NCBI RefSeq assembly: GCF_001522585.2
Contig: NZ_CP013373.1
Location: 2,418,001-2,482,000 of the forward strand
DNA: 64,000 bases
DNA from: Burkholderia sp. NRF60-BP8
GTDB taxonomy: Bacteria; Pseudomonadota; Gammaproteobacteria; Burkholderiales; Burkholderiaceae
Reading direction: 5' to 3'
Positions 19,350 to 29,388 of this stretch are shown in pieces. Under the pieces are notes generated by a model. It did no database searches, was not told the DNA's origin, and saw only the letters and a list, made by a program, of their open reading frames with translations. How positions within the stretch are numbered: position 1 is the stretch's first letter; each line of letters starts with the position of its first letter. A program made the translations under genes and the position numbers.

Positions 19350-21680
19350 TTACGCCTTCTCCACCACCAGTTCACCGGACAGGCTGCCGAGCGCTGCGCC
19401 GGCAGGCGTCGCCGCCGACACGCGAACGACCGTCTCCGCAAGATTCGCGTCGCGCACGGCCGGCAACTGCACCGCACGCTCGCCCTGGCGCACGCGCACG
19501 GCGTCGCCTTCCTTCAAGCCCAGCTTGTCGAACAGCGCGGCCGGCAGGGCTGCGGCATTCGCCGCCTTCGCGGCGGCCGTCAGGTGCAACGCACCTGCGC
19601 GGCGCACGAGCGCGTCGGCGTGATAGATCGGCACGTCGGCCAGGCGCTCGAAACCGCCGTTCGCGGCATTCGCCGCGGCGCGAGCCGGCACGACCGACGT
19701 CCGGTTCGACAGGCGACCCGCGACGCCGGCGTCGCCGAGCGCGGCGACACGCACTTCTTCCGCGGTCTCGTATTCGAAGTTCGGCAGGCCGAGCAGGCTG
19801 CCGAGCACGCGCAGCACCTTCCAGGCCGGGCGCGTATCGCCGAGCGGACGCACGACGCCGTTGAAGCTCTGCACGGTGCCTTCCGCGTTGACGAACGTAC
19901 CGGCCGTTTCAGTGAACGGTGCGATCGGCAGCAGCACGTCGGCGTAGTCGAGGCCGTGCTTGAACGGCGACATCACGACGACCATCTCCGCCTGGTTCAG
20001 CGCGGCCAGCGCCTGTGCCGGATCGGCGGTGTCGAATTCCGGCTCGACGTTCAGCAGCACGTAGCCCTTGCGCGGCTGCGCGAACGCTTCGCGTGCGTTC
20101 AGGCCGCCTTCGCCCGGCAGTGCGCCGACGACGTGCGCGCCGACCGTGTTCGCCGCTTCCGTCAGGAAGCCGAACGTGGCGCCGGTGTTGTCGGCGATCC
20201 ACTGCGCGACGGCGTGCAGCTGCGCGAATTGCGGATGACGGACCGCGACGTTGCCGAGCAGCACCGCGCGGCGTTCGCCGTTCGCGAGCGACTGCGCGAC
20301 AGCTTGCGCGGCCGGCGATGCGGCGACGCCAGCGAGCGCATCGGGCAGCGCGACGCCGCGCAGTTGCGCGACGGCCGCGGCGATGCCGGCCAGCTCGTCG
20401 AGCCATGCGGACGGCGCGGCGACGATGCGCTGCGCGGTCGGGATCAGCGAATCGTCACCGGTCGCGTGCAGGAAGTGCAGCTTCGCGCCGTTCTTCGCGG
20501 CCTGACGCAGGCGCGATGCGAACAGCGGATGATCGCGGCGCAGGAACGAACCGACGACGAACGCGGCGTCCACGTTCGACAGATCGGAGATCGGCATGCC
20601 GAGCCACGGTGCGCCCTGGACCGGCGCCGAGAAATCCTGCTGACGCAGACGGAAGTCGACGTTCGGCGTCTTCAGTTCGGTGGCGAGCTGCTTCACGAGG
20701 AACAGCTCTTCCGCGGTGCTGTGCGCGCTCGCGAGCATCGCCAGCGCGTTCGCGCCGTGATCCGCGGCGATGCCCTTCAGGCCCTTCGCGACGTATTCGA
20801 GCGCGGTCTGCCAGTCGGTTTCGATCCACTGGCCGCCCTGCTTCAGCATCGGCTTCGTCAGACGCTCTTCGCTGTTGAGGCCTTCATACGAGAAGCGGTC
20901 CTTGTCCGAGATCCAGCATTCGTTGATGGCTTCGTTCTCGAACGGCAGCACGCGCATCACGCGGTTGTTCTTCACCTGCACGACGAGGTTCGCGCCGACG
21001 GAATCGTGCGGGCTCACCGACTTGCGGCGCGACAGTTCCCACGTACGGGCGCTGTAGCGGAACGGCTTGCTGGTCAGCGCGCCGACCGGGCACAGATCGA
21101 TCATGTTGCCCGACATTTCGGAGTCGACCGTCTTGCCGACGAACGTCGTGATTTCCGAATGCTCGCCGCGGCCCAGCATGCCGAACTCCATCACGCCGGC
21201 GATTTCCTGGCCGAAGCGGACGCAGCGCGTGCAGTGGATGCAGCGCGACATTTCTTCCATCGAGATCAGCGGGCCCACGTTCTTGTGGAACACCACGCGC
21301 TTCTCTTCCGAGTAGCGCGACGACGACTTGCCGTAGCCGACCGCCAGATCCTGCAGCTGACATTCGCCGCCCTGATCGCAGATCGGGCAATCGAGCGGGT
21401 GATTGATGAGGAGGAATTCCATCACCGACTGCTGCGCCTTCACAGCCTTGTCGGACTGCGTGCGGACGATCATGCCGGCCGACACGGGGGTCGCGCAGGC
21501 AGGCACGGCCTTCGGCATCTTCTCGACTTCGACGAGACACATCCGGCAGTTGGCCGCGACCGACAGTTTCTTGTGATAGCAGAAGTGAGGAATGTACGTA
21601 TCCGCCTTGTGCGCAGCCTGGATCACCATGCTGCCTTCGGGCACCTCGACCTTCTTGCCGTCTATTTCAAGTTCAACCAT
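19350..21680 (-). CDS. nuoG: NADH-quinone oxidoreductase subunit G
   Basis: 776 aa. The N-terminal ferredoxin domain has Cys34, Cys45, Cys48 and Cys62 for cluster N1b. HPLDCPICDQGGEC carries ligands for N5 and CIHCTRCVRFGQ those for N4. The rest is a molybdopterin-oxidoreductase-like domain without a cofactor role, rich in alanine towards the C-terminus. It is part of the electron-input module with NuoE and NuoF. An 81-bp gap separates it from nuoF. Confidence 0.97.
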   Translation of the reverse strand: MVELEIDGKKVEVPEGSMVIQAAHKADTYIPHFCYHKKLSVAANCRMCLVEVEKMPKAVPACATPVSAGMIVRTQSDKAVKAQQSVMEFLLINHPLDCPICDQGGECQLQDLAVGYGKSSSRYSEEKRVVFHKNVGPLISMEEMSRCIHCTRCVRFGQEIAGVMEFGMLGRGEHSEITTFVGKTVDSEMSGNMIDLCPVGALTSKPFRYSARTWELSRRKSVSPHDSVGANLVVQVKNNRVMRVLPFENEAINECWISDKDRFSYEGLNSEERLTKPMLKQGGQWIETDWQTALEYVAKGLKGIAADHGANALAMLASAHSTAEELFLVKQLATELKTPNVDFRLRQQDFSAPVQGAPWLGMPISDLSNVDAAFVVGSFLRRDHPLFASRLRQAAKNGAKLHFLHATGDDSLIPTAQRIVAAPSAWLDELAGIAAAVAQLRGVALPDALAGVAASPAAQAVAQSLANGERRAVLLGNVAVRHPQFAQLHAVAQWIADNTGATFGFLTEAANTVGAHVVGALPGEGGLNAREAFAQPRKGYVLLNVEPEFDTADPAQALAALNQAEMVVVMSPFKHGLDYADVLLPIAPFTETAGTFVNAEGTVQSFNGVVRPLGDTRPAWKVLRVLGSLLGLPNFEYETAEEVRVAALGDAGVAGRLSNRTSVVPARAAANAANGGFERLADVPIYHADALVRRAGALHLTAAAKAANAAALPAALFDKLGLKEGDAVRVRQGERAVQLPAVRDANLAETVVRVSAATPAGAALGSLSGELVVEKA

Positions 21681-21761
21681 GATGGTGAATGGTCCTTAAC
21701 CTATTTCCGCCCGTTCGCGCCTTCGCCCGACCGTGCGCTCAAATTCCGCAACCGGTGCGCT

Positions 21762-23072
21762 TCAGGCTGCCGCCGCGTGCGCGTGGCCGCCGACCATGCA
21801 GTGCTTGTGCTCGACGTGGTACGCGAATTCGTCCCAGTAGTGCTTGAGCATCCCGCGTACCGGCATCGCCGCCGCATCGCCGAGCGCACAGATCGTGCGG
21901 CCCATGATGTTCTCGGCCACCGAATTCAGCAGGTCCAGATCTTCCTGGCGCCCTTCGCCGTGCTCGATACGGTTCACGACGCGATACAGCCAGCCGGTGC
22001 CTTCACGGCACGGCGTGCACTGGCCGCACGATTCCTCGTAGTAGAAGTACGACAGGCGCAGCAGCGAGCGCACCATGCAGCGCGTCTCGTCCATCACGAT
22101 CACCGCGCCGGACCCGAGCATCGAGCCCGCCTTCGCGATCGAATCGTAGTCGAGATCCGTCTGCATCATGATGTCGCCCGGGATCACCGGCGCCGACGAC
22201 CCGCCCGGAATCACGGCCTTGATCTTCTTGCCGCCGCGCATCCCGCCGGCGAGCTCCATCAGCGTCGCGAACGGCGTGCCGAGCGGCACTTCGTAGTTGC
22301 CCGGACGCTCGACGTCGCCCGACACCGAGAAAATCTTCGTGCCGCCGTTGTTCGGCTTGCCGATCTCGAGGTAATTCTGCGGCCCGATGGACAGCAGGAA
22401 CGGGACCGCCGCGAACGTCTCGGTGTTGTTGATCGTGGTGGGCTTGCCGTACACGCCGAAGCTCGCCGGGAACGGCGGCTTGAAGCGCGGCTGGCCCTTC
22501 TTGCCTTCGAGCGACTCGAGCAGCGCCGTCTCCTCGCCGCAGATGTACGCGCCGTAACCGTGGTGCGCGTGCAGCTGGAACGAGAATTCCGAGCCCATGA
22601 TGTTGTCGCCGAGGAATCCGGCCGCGCGCGCTTCATCGAGCGCGGCTTCGAAGCGTCGATACACTTCGAAGATTTCGCCGTGGATATAGTTGTAGCCGAC
22701 GGTGATGCCCATCGCGTACGCGCCGATGGCCATGCCTTCGATCAGCGCGTGCGGGTTCCAGCGCAGGATGTCGCGATCCTTGAACGTGCCCGGCTCGCCT
22801 TCGTCCGAGTTGCAGACGAGGTACTTCTGCCCCGGGAACTGGCGCGGCATGAAGCTCCACTTCAGGCCGGTCGGGAAGCCCGCACCGCCGCGGCCGCGCA
22901 GGCCCGACGCCTTCACGTCGGCGATCACCTGCTCGGGCGGGATCTTTTCTTCGAGAATGCGGCGCAGCTGCTTGTAGCCGCCGCGCGCAACGTAGTCTTC
23001 GAGATGCCAGTTCTCGCCGTTCAGACCAGCGAGGATCAGCGGTTTGATGTGACGGTCGTGGAGGGACGTCAT
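21762..23072 (-). CDS. nuoF: NADH-quinone oxidoreductase subunit F (FMN, NADH site)
   Basis: 436 aa. [18 protein letters not shown] is the NADH/FMN loop, and [15 protein letters not shown] gives three of the four cysteines of [4Fe-4S] cluster N3. It oxidises NADH and passes electrons to NuoG. Its ATG overlaps the nuoE stop by four bases (ATGA). The C-terminus is His/Ala rich ([17 protein letters not shown]), which is an extra tail. Confidence 0.98.
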   Translation of the reverse strand: MTSLHDRHIKPLILAGLNGENWHLEDYVARGGYKQLRRILEEKIPPEQVIADVKASGLRGRGGAGFPTGLKWSFMPRQFPGQKYLVCNSDEGEPGTFKDRDILRWNPHALIEGMAIGAYAMGITVGYNYIHGEIFEVYRRFEAALDEARAAGFLGDNIMGSEFSFQLHAHHGYGAYICGEETALLESLEGKKGQPRFKPPFPASFGVYGKPTTINNTETFAAVPFLLSIGPQNYLEIGKPNNGGTKIFSVSGDVERPGNYEVPLGTPFATLMELAGGMRGGKKIKAVIPGGSSAPVIPGDIMMQTDLDYDSIAKAGSMLGSGAVIVMDETRCMVRSLLRLSYFYYEESCGQCTPCREGTGWLYRVVNRIEHGEGRQEDLDLLNSVAENIMGRTICALGDAAAMPVRGMLKHYWDEFAYHVEHKHCMVGGHAHAAAA

Positions 23073-23554
23073 TTCGAGAGCTCCTCAAGCAGCTGGTCGA
23101 TCTTCTCGCGGCTCATGAAGCTGCACATTCTGTGATTGTTCACCAGCAGCACCGGCGCATCGCCGCACGAGCCCATGCATTCGCCTTCCTTCAGCGTGAA
23201 CTTGCCGTCGGGCGTGGTCTCGCCGAAGTCGATGCCCAGCTTCTGTTTCAGGTAGTCGGCAGCCGCTTCCGCGCCGCCGTGCGGGCCGAGCTGGCACGGC
23301 AGGTTCGTGCAGAGCGTGATCTTGTGCTTGCCGACCGGTTTGAGCTCGTACATCGTGTAGAACGTCGCGACTTCCTGCACGGCAACGGCCGGCATGCCGA
23401 GATAGTCCGCGACGAACTGCATCAGTTCGGGCGACAGCCAGCCATGCTCTTCCTGAGCAACGGCCAACGCCGACATCACGGCGGACTGTTTCTGATCGGC
23501 GGGATACTTCGTCAACGCGCGATCGATTTCCTTCAGGCCTTCAGCTGAGATCAT
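23069..23554 (-). CDS. nuoE: NADH-quinone oxidoreductase subunit E ([2Fe-2S] N1a)
   Basis: 161 aa from ATG 23554, the usual length. An in-frame TTG seven codons upstream is possible but its ribosome site would be too close. The [2Fe-2S] ligands are in TLCTNLPCQ and [11 protein letters not shown]. It is a thioredoxin-like subunit paired with NuoF. The 184 bp between this gene and nuoD upstream hold no ORF, promoter or terminator I could recognise. Confidence 0.95.
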   Translation of the reverse strand: MISAEGLKEIDRALTKYPADQKQSAVMSALAVAQEEHGWLSPELMQFVADYLGMPAVAVQEVATFYTMYELKPVGKHKITLCTNLPCQLGPHGGAEAAADYLKQKLGIDFGETTPDGKFTLKEGECMGSCGDAPVLLVNNHRMCSFMSREKIDQLLEELSK

Positions 23555-23738
23555 TTTCAGACACGACTCTTTCAATTCCTACCGAACGAACAACCTGCCG
23601 CACATCGGGGTGCATGGACGGCAGACCTGGCGCTCACTCTGTTGACAGCTTGCGAAGCCGCGCCGGTTCGGCGCATACCGCATGTGACTTCGCGTGCGAC
23701 TGACTGCTCACCGCCCGCGCTCGCGGGCGGCGCAACCA

Positions 23739-24992
23739 TTAGCGATCGATTTCGCCGAACACGATGTCCTGCGTACCGATGATCGTGACGGCGTCGGCGA
23801 TCATGTGACCGCGCGCCATTTCGTCGAGCGACGCCAGGTGCGCGAAACCCGGCGCGCGAATCTTGAGGCGATACGGCTTGTTGGCGCCGTCGGACACGAG
23901 GTAGATGCCGAACTCGCCCTTCGGATGCTCGACCGCCGCGTACGCTTCACCTTCCGGCACATGGAAACCTTCGGTGAAGAGCTTGAAGTGGTGAATCAAG
24001 TCTTCCATGTTGGTCTTCATGCCGACGCGCGACGGCGGGGCAACCTTGTGATTGTCCGTCATCACCGGGCCCGGATTCTTGCGGAGCCAATCAATACACT
24101 GTTTCGCGATGCGGACCGACTGGCGCATTTCTTCGACGCGCACCAGATAGCGGTCGTAGCAATCGCCGTTCACGCCGACCGGCACGTCGAAATCTATCCG
24201 ATCGTACACTTCGTAGGGCTGCTTCTTGCGCAGGTCCCACGCGATGCCCGAGCCGCGCAGCATCGGGCCCGTCAGGCCCATCTGCAGCGCACGTTCGGGG
24301 CTGACCACGCCGATCCCGACCAGACGCTGTTTCCAGATCCGGTTGTCGGTCAGCAGCGTTTCGTATTCGTCGACGCACTTCGGGAAGCGCGTGAAGAAAT
24401 CGTCGATGAAATCGAGCACCGAGCCGCTGCGCGCTTCGTTCATCTTCGCGAGCGCCTTCTCGTTGCGAATCTTCGACGCCTTGTATTGCGGCATTGCGTC
24501 AGGCAGATCGCGATAGACGCCGCCCGGACGATAGTAGGCCGCGTGCATCCGGGCGCCGGACACCGCTTCGTACACGTCCATCAGGTCTTCGCGTTCGCGG
24601 AACGCGTACAGGAACACGGCCATCGCGCCGACGTCGAGCGCGTGCGCGCCGATCCACATCAGGTGGTTCAGCACGCGCGTGATTTCGTCGAACAGCACGC
24701 GGATGTACTGCGCGCGCTCCGGCACGTCGATGCCGAGCAACTTTTCGATCGCGAGCACGTAGCCGTGCTCGTTGACCATCATCGACACATAGTCGAGACG
24801 GTCCATGTACGGCACGGACTGGATGAAGGTCTTGGATTCCGCGAGCTTTTCCGTCGCGCGGTGCAGCAGGCCGATGTGCGGATCGGCACGCTGGATGACT
24901 TCGCCGTCGAGCTCGAGCACGAGGCGCAGCACGCCGTGCGCTGCCGGGTGCTGCGGGCCGAAGTTGAGCGTGTAGTTCTTGATTTCTGCCAT
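23739..24992 (-). CDS. nuoD: NADH-quinone oxidoreductase subunit D
   Basis: 417 aa, the 49-kDa-type subunit that forms the quinone pocket. The N-terminal [22 protein letters not shown] supplies the conserved His of the quinone head-group site. The fold derives from NiFe hydrogenase large subunits but the metal-binding cysteines are absent, as expected. It is separate from NuoC (10 bp apart), not fused as in E. coli. Confidence 0.98.
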   Translation of the reverse strand: MAEIKNYTLNFGPQHPAAHGVLRLVLELDGEVIQRADPHIGLLHRATEKLAESKTFIQSVPYMDRLDYVSMMVNEHGYVLAIEKLLGIDVPERAQYIRVLFDEITRVLNHLMWIGAHALDVGAMAVFLYAFREREDLMDVYEAVSGARMHAAYYRPGGVYRDLPDAMPQYKASKIRNEKALAKMNEARSGSVLDFIDDFFTRFPKCVDEYETLLTDNRIWKQRLVGIGVVSPERALQMGLTGPMLRGSGIAWDLRKKQPYEVYDRIDFDVPVGVNGDCYDRYLVRVEEMRQSVRIAKQCIDWLRKNPGPVMTDNHKVAPPSRVGMKTNMEDLIHHFKLFTEGFHVPEGEAYAAVEHPKGEFGIYLVSDGANKPYRLKIRAPGFAHLASLDEMARGHMIADAVTIIGTQDIVFGEIDR

Positions 24993-25001
24993 GACGCCCC
25001 C

Positions 25002-25604
25002 TTAATGTTTCAGACCGCCATAGCGATCCTCGCGGATCACGCGCGGCGTGATTTCGCGCGGCTCGATCGTCACCGGCTGGTACACGACCCGCTTCTCTTC
25101 CGGGTCGTAACGCATTTCGACGTAGCCCGACACCGGGAAGTCCTTGCGGAACGGGTGACCGATGAAGCCGTAGTCGGTGAGGATGCGGCGCAGGTCGGGG
25201 TGGCCTTCGAACACGATGCCGTACAGGTCGAACGCTTCTCGCTCGTACCAGTTCGCCGAGGTCCAGATGTCGACCAGCGACGCCACGATCGGCAGATCGT
25301 CGTCCGGTGCGAACACGCGCAGGCGCAGGCGCCAGTTGTTCGTGACCGACAGCAGGTGCGACACGGCCGCGAAGCGCGGGCCGTCGTAGGCGCCGTCGCC
25401 GAAGGTCTGGTAGTCGACGCCGCAGAGGTCGATCAGTTGCTCGAAACGGAGCTTCGGATCGTCGCGCAGCGTCTTTGCGACTTCGAGGTAATCGCTCGCC
25501 TTCACGACGAGCGTCAGTTCACCGATCGCTTCGGTGAGGCTCACCACGCGCGCGCCGAGCGCGGCTTCGAGGTTGGCCTTGAGGGTCTCGATTTTGCTTG
25601 CCAT
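25002..25604 (-). CDS. nuoC: NADH-quinone oxidoreductase subunit C
   Basis: 200 aa, the 30-kDa subunit of the connecting module. The family signature [20 protein letters not shown] followed by [14 protein letters not shown] is complete. Standard length for a separate NuoC. The gene starts 21 bp after nuoB. Confidence 0.98.
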   Translation of the reverse strand: MASKIETLKANLEAALGARVVSLTEAIGELTLVVKASDYLEVAKTLRDDPKLRFEQLIDLCGVDYQTFGDGAYDGPRFAAVSHLLSVTNNWRLRLRVFAPDDDLPIVASLVDIWTSANWYEREAFDLYGIVFEGHPDLRRILTDYGFIGHPFRKDFPVSGYVEMRYDPEEKRVVYQPVTIEPREITPRVIREDRYGGLKH

Positions 25605-25625
25605 ATTGAGGGGACGCTCGGGGCT

Positions 25626-26105
25626 TTATTGACGGGCGATGGTATTGGTGCGGCGGATCTTCGCCTGAAGCTGGATCACGCCGTAGACCAGCGCCTCGGC
25701 CGTGGGCGGACAGCCCGGCACGTAGACGTCGACCGGCACGATCCGGTCGCAGCCGCGGACCACCGAGTACGAGTAGTGGTAGTAACCACCGCCGTTCGCA
25801 CACGACCCCATCGAGATCACCCAGCGCGGCTCGGCCATCTGGTCGTACACGCGGCGCAGCGCGGGCGCCATCTTGTTGCACAGCGTGCCGGCGACGATCA
25901 TCACGTCCGACTGACGCGGACTCGGACGGAACACGACGCCGAACCGGTCCAGATCGTAACGGGCCGCGCCCGCATGCATCATCTCGACGGCGCAACACGC
26001 GAGCCCGAACGTCATCGGCCACAGCGAGCCGGTACGCGTCCAGTTGATCAGCTTGTCAGCCGTCGTGGTGACAAACCCTTCCTTCAAGACCCCTTCGATA
26101 CTCAT
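25626..26105 (-). CDS. nuoB: NADH-quinone oxidoreductase subunit B (cluster N2)
   Basis: 159 aa from ATG 26105 ([11 protein letters not shown]). An upstream in-frame start would add 14 residues not found in the family. Cluster N2 ligands are the tandem Cys pair in LACCAVEMM, the Cys in [11 protein letters not shown] and the one in [11 protein letters not shown]2 is the final electron donor to ubiquinone. Confidence 0.97.
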   Translation of the reverse strand: MSIEGVLKEGFVTTTADKLINWTRTGSLWPMTFGLACCAVEMMHAGAARYDLDRFGVVFRPSPRQSDVMIVAGTLCNKMAPALRRVYDQMAEPRWVISMGSCANGGGYYHYSYSVVRGCDRIVPVDVYVPGCPPTAEALVYGVIQLQAKIRRTNTIARQ

Positions 26106-26167
26106 TTGCTTTCCACTCCAGACGAGCGACCGAGCGTGGCCGCCCATGCAAACCGGCGATTAACCCA

Positions 26168-26527
26168 TCACTCCCAGTCGAGGCCGCCTTTCTTCCAGAT
26201 ATAGGCAAAGCCCAGCAGGAATTCGAGCAGAAAAATCATCATTGCGATGAAACCCGGCCAGCCGATGTCCCGGAGCGCGACGCCCCACGGAAACAGGAAT
26301 GCGGTTTCGAGATCGAAGATGATGAACAGGATGGCGACGAGGTAATACCGTACGTCGAATTTCATCCGGGCGTCTTCAAAGGCTTCGAAGCCGCACTCGT
26401 ACGGTGCGTTCTTCTCGACGTCCGGCTTGTTGGGACCAAGGAGCTTGCCGATGCTGACCAGCGCTATACCTAAACCAGTGCCCACGAGGAGGAACAACAA
26501 GACGGGGTAATAGGCTGCGAGGTTCAA
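26168..26527 (-). CDS. nuoA: NADH-quinone oxidoreductase subunit A (TTG start)
   Basis: 119 aa with three helices and the conserved loop [29 protein letters not shown], which closes over the quinone site. The start codon is TTG (26525-26527), which gives the family N-terminus [15 protein letters not shown], with GAGG about 8 nt upstream. It is the first nuo gene. A non-AUG start on the promoter-proximal gene could lower synthesis of the operon's leading product. Confidence 0.96.
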
Positions 26528-26561
26528 GGCAATCCTCTATCGGTTGGTTCTGAGCGTCCGG

Positions 26562-26583
26562 AGAATACCACTTCCGGCGGAAG
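26562..26583 (-). promoter_or_regulatory. Candidate nuo operon promoter with overlapping dyad
   Basis: On the minus strand an extended -10 element TGGTATTCT (hexamer 26562-26567) lies 34 nt before the nuoA TTG. No good -35 hexamer is seen. A 13-bp inverted repeat, CTTCC-GGC-GGAAG (26571-26583), abuts the -10 where a repressor could bind. Both calls are by eye. Confidence 0.45.
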
Positions 26584-26642
26584 GAATCATTTCGGAGTGC
26601 AGGCGATCGCAAGACAACCGCAAGCACACCCCACAAATGAAA

Positions 26643-26671
26643 AATGCCAGCCACTAGAAGCGGCTGGCATT
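26643..26671 (-). terminator. Intrinsic terminator after tRNA-Leu
   Basis: ATGCCAGCC (26644-26652) pairs with GGCTGGCAT (26662-26670) around a 9-nt loop. On the minus strand it is followed by TTTTT, 10 nt beyond the 3' end of the tRNA. It separates the tpiA-secG-tRNA transcript from the nuo operon. Confidence 0.8.
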
Positions 26672-26680
26672 GAGTAACTT

Positions 26681-26766
26681 TGGTGCCGACGGCGAGACTC
26701 GAACTCGCACAGCTTTCGCCACTACCCCCTCAAGATAGCGTGTCTACCAATTTCACCACGTCGGCA
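26681..26766 (-). tRNA. leuU: tRNA-Leu (anticodon GAG)
   Basis: 86 nt including an encoded CCA (complement at 26681-26683). The acceptor stem TGCCGAC/GTCGGCA, the D-arm GTGGTGAAATTGGTAGAC, the anticodon stem CTATC/GGTAG with loop TTGAGGG (GAG), a long variable arm typical of tRNA-Leu and the T-loop GTTCGAGTC are all present. It decodes CUC/CUU. As in E. coli (secG-leuU) it follows secG. Confidence 0.96.
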
Positions 26767-26874
26767 CTGCATGCAACTCGGGTTGTGCTGCTTGTTCCCG
26801 CGAATCGCTTCAAGAATTAAATTCTAACCCGAGTTCAGGATTTGTTCAACGCACAACCGCAAAAAATTAACTTT

Positions 26875-27252
26875 TTATTTCGGGACGTCCTGGCCCGGCG
26901 CGCTTGCGGCCGAACCGGCGGCGGCAGACGCCGCGACGGCCGGCGCCGATGCCGCGGGAGCCGATGCCGGTGCGGTCACCGCCGCGCCGAGCACGCCTGC
27001 CGACGGCGTCGACTTGTACGAACCGAGGTACGTCAGCGCGAGCGTCGCGACGAAGAAAATCGCCGCGAGAATGGCCGTCGTGCGCGACAGGAAGTTCGCC
27101 GAGCCCGTCGCACCGAACAGGCTGCCCGACGCGCCGCTGCCGAATGCGGCGCCCATGTCGGCACCCTTGCCGTGCTGCAGCAGCACGAGCCCAATCACAC
27201 CGAGTGCAGACAGCACCTGCACCACAATAATCAGCGTCTTGAATAACAGCAT
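26875..27252 (-). CDS. secG: Preprotein translocase subunit SecG
   Basis: 125 aa from ATG 27252; a GTG three codons upstream is possible. Two hydrophobic helices (LIIVVQVLSALGVIGLVLLQ, TTAILAAIFFVATLALTYL) flank the conserved cytoplasmic loop GKGADMGAAFGSGASGSLFGATGSANFLSR. The C-terminus is a long Ala/Pro/Ser tail. It is the auxiliary subunit of SecYEG and assists SecA-driven protein export. It lies between tpiA and tRNA-Leu on the same transcript. Confidence 0.95.
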   Translation of the reverse strand: MLLFKTLIIVVQVLSALGVIGLVLLQHGKGADMGAAFGSGASGSLFGATGSANFLSRTTAILAAIFFVATLALTYLGSYKSTPSAGVLGAAVTAPASAPAASAPAVAASAAAGSAASAPGQDVPK

Positions 27253-27324
27253 CACACCCACCCGATTGGATCGGGCGACCGGACCGACCGGCCGCCGTCA
27301 TGGTTCAATTCGATCTCGGACCGC

Positions 27325-28080
27325 TCAACGCGCGGCCCGGCAGATCGCCAGAAAATCTTCCGCCTTCAGCGACGCGCCGCCGATCAGGCCGCCGTCGATG
27401 TCCGGTTGCGCGAACAGCTCTTCCGCGTTGTCCGGCTTCACGCTGCCGCCGTACAGCACGGACACGTCCGCCGCACCCTTTGCCGCGAGACGCGTACGCA
27501 GGAACGCGTGCACGTCCTGCGCCTGCGCCGAGCTCGCGCTCTTGCCCGTGCCGATCGCCCACACCGGCTCGTACGCGACGACGATGCGGGCGGCTTCGTC
27601 GGCCGTCAGCACGGCCAGCACCGCGTCGAGCTGCGCACCGACGACCCGCTCGGTCGCACCCGACTCGCGCTCGTCGAGCGTCTCGCCGACACACACGACG
27701 GGCGTGAGGCCGGCCGCGAGCGCGCGTTGCGTCTTCGCCGCGACCGTCTCGCTGCTTTCGCCGTGATACGCGCGGCGCTCCGAATGGCCGACGATCGCAT
27801 ATTGCGCGCCGAACTCCGCCACCATCGCAGCCGCGACCTCGCCGGTGAACGCGCCTTGCTCGTGCGCGGACACGTCCTGCGCACCGAACGCGACACGGCC
27901 GCCGCCGAGCTGCGCCTGAACCTGCGCGAGATACGGGAACGGCACGCACACGCCGATCGACGTTTCAGCCGCCACCGCGCCCGCACCCTGCACCACTTCG
28001 TTCAGCAGCGCCTGGTTGCCGGCCAGCCGGCCGTGCATCTTCCAGTTGCCGATCACTCGCTTTGTTCGTTGTTTCGACAT
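27325..28080 (-). CDS. tpiA: Triosephosphate isomerase
   Basis: 251 aa TIM barrel. Catalytic residues are visible: Lys14 in GNWKMH, His99 in IVGHSERR and Glu171 in [20 protein letters not shown] near the C-terminus binds phosphate. It interconverts dihydroxyacetone phosphate and glyceraldehyde-3-phosphate. It is first in the tpiA-secG-tRNA-Leu unit and has a good promoter at 28160-28189. Confidence 0.98.
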   Translation of the reverse strand: MSKQRTKRVIGNWKMHGRLAGNQALLNEVVQGAGAVAAETSIGVCVPFPYLAQVQAQLGGGRVAFGAQDVSAHEQGAFTGEVAAAMVAEFGAQYAIVGHSERRAYHGESSETVAAKTQRALAAGLTPVVCVGETLDERESGATERVVGAQLDAVLAVLTADEAARIVVAYEPVWAIGTGKSASSAQAQDVHAFLRTRLAAKGAADVSVLYGGSVKPDNAEELFAQPDIDGGLIGGASLKAEDFLAICRAAR

Positions 28081-28159
28081 CGTGTCTGTCTCGTCACTAT
28101 CTTGTCATTAACGTGCCGGAACCCGGCCGTCAGGTTGGATCTGGCGAAGCAAACCCGCG

Positions 28160-28189
28160 ATTTTACTGCGCGCGGCTTGAACCGGTCAA
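28160..28189 (-). promoter_or_regulatory. tpiA promoter (sigma-70 type)
   Basis: Minus-strand -35 TTGACC (28184-28189) and -10 TAAAAT (28160-28165) are separated by 18 bp. This places the start near 28153, about 73 nt before the tpiA ATG. Confidence 0.65.
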
Positions 28190-28220
28190 ACCGCGTATGT
28201 CAAGCCCGCCGCGCGGGCCG

Positions 28221-29240
28221 TCATGCGTTCGCACCCCAATCGAGCACGATCTTGCCGATGTGCTCGCCGCTCTCCATCAGCGCATGCGCCTGCGCGGCCT
28301 CGCCGGCCGGCAGCACACGATAGATCACGGGCTTGATGCGGCCGTCGGCCAGCAGCGGCCACACGCGCGCCTTCAGCTGCGCGGCGATGCGCGCCTTGAA
28401 CTCGACCGGGCGCGGGCGCAACGTCGAGCCCGTCACCGTCAGCCGGCGCCGCAGGATCTCGTTCAGGTTGACCTCGGCCTTCGCGCCGCCGAGCAGCGCG
28501 ATCAGCACGAGACGGCCGCCGTCCGCGAGCGCGGACAGCTCGCGCGGCACGTACGAGCCCGCCACCATGTCGAGGATCACGTCGACGCCGCGATCGTGCG
28601 TCAGCGACTTCACGACTTCGACGAAGTCTTCCGTCTTGTAGTCGATCGCGCGCTCGGCGCCGAGCGCCTCGCACGCACGGCACTTGTCGGCGGTGCCTGC
28701 CGTCGCGAACACGCGAAAGCCGAGCGCATGCGCGATCTGGATCGCCGTGACGCCAATGCCGCTCGAACCGCCCTGCACGAGCAGCGTCTCCTGCTCGCCG
28801 CCCTCGCCCGCGCCGAGCTGCGCACGGTCGAACACGTTGCTCCACACGGTGAAGAACGTTTCGGGCAACGATGCGGCCTCGATGTCGGTGAGGCCGTCGG
28901 GCACCGGCAGGCATTGCGGCAGCGGCGCGACCGCGTATTCGGCATAGCCGCCGCCCGCGAGCAGCGCGCACACGCGATCGCCGAGCTTCAGGCCGAACGG
29001 ATTCAGCGCCGCATCGGACAAATCGCCGCCGACGATCTCGCCCGCGACCTCGAGGCCCGGCAGATCCGACGCACCCGGCGGCGGCGCATAGGCGCCCTTG
29101 CGCTGGAACACGTCGGGCCGGTTCACGCCGGAAGCCGCCACCTTGATCAACACCTCGCCGCGCTTCGGTTCGGGCCGCGGACGCTCCGCGAGCTTCAGCA
29201 CGTCGGGGGCGCCGAATTCGGTGATTTCGATGGCTTTCAT
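28221..29240 (-). CDS. NAD(P)H-quinone oxidoreductase, PIG3 family
   Basis: 339 aa medium-chain dehydrogenase/reductase without the zinc-site cysteines. The N-terminal domain MKAIEITEFGAPDVLKLAERP and the nucleotide-binding motif LLVQGGSSGIGVTAIQIAHALG (about 152-173) are typical of PIG3/QorB-type quinone reductases, which use NADPH for one-electron reduction of o-quinones. An in-frame start 16 codons upstream lacks conservation. It lies between pnp and tpiA and is not obviously linked to either. Confidence 0.9.
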   Translation of the reverse strand: MKAIEITEFGAPDVLKLAERPRPEPKRGEVLIKVAASGVNRPDVFQRKGAYAPPPGASDLPGLEVAGEIVGGDLSDAALNPFGLKLGDRVCALLAGGGYAEYAVAPLPQCLPVPDGLTDIEAASLPETFFTVWSNVFDRAQLGAGEGGEQETLLVQGGSSGIGVTAIQIAHALGFRVFATAGTADKCRACEALGAERAIDYKTEDFVEVVKSLTHDRGVDVILDMVAGSYVPRELSALADGGRLVLIALLGGAKAEVNLNEILRRRLTVTGSTLRPRPVEFKARIAAQLKARVWPLLADGRIKPVIYRVLPAGEAAQAHALMESGEHIGKIVLDWGANA

Positions 29241-29388
29241 GGTGAGAGTCGCTCCAGGATCGGAATCGGATGGCACGCCCGTGCGCACGGCGCGGGCGCC
29301 TGGCCGGCGCTGCTGCGCCGCACAACGATGCTACAGAAAAAACGGCCGGCACGCTTTCGCACTGCCGGCCGTTGATCCGCCTGTCCGC

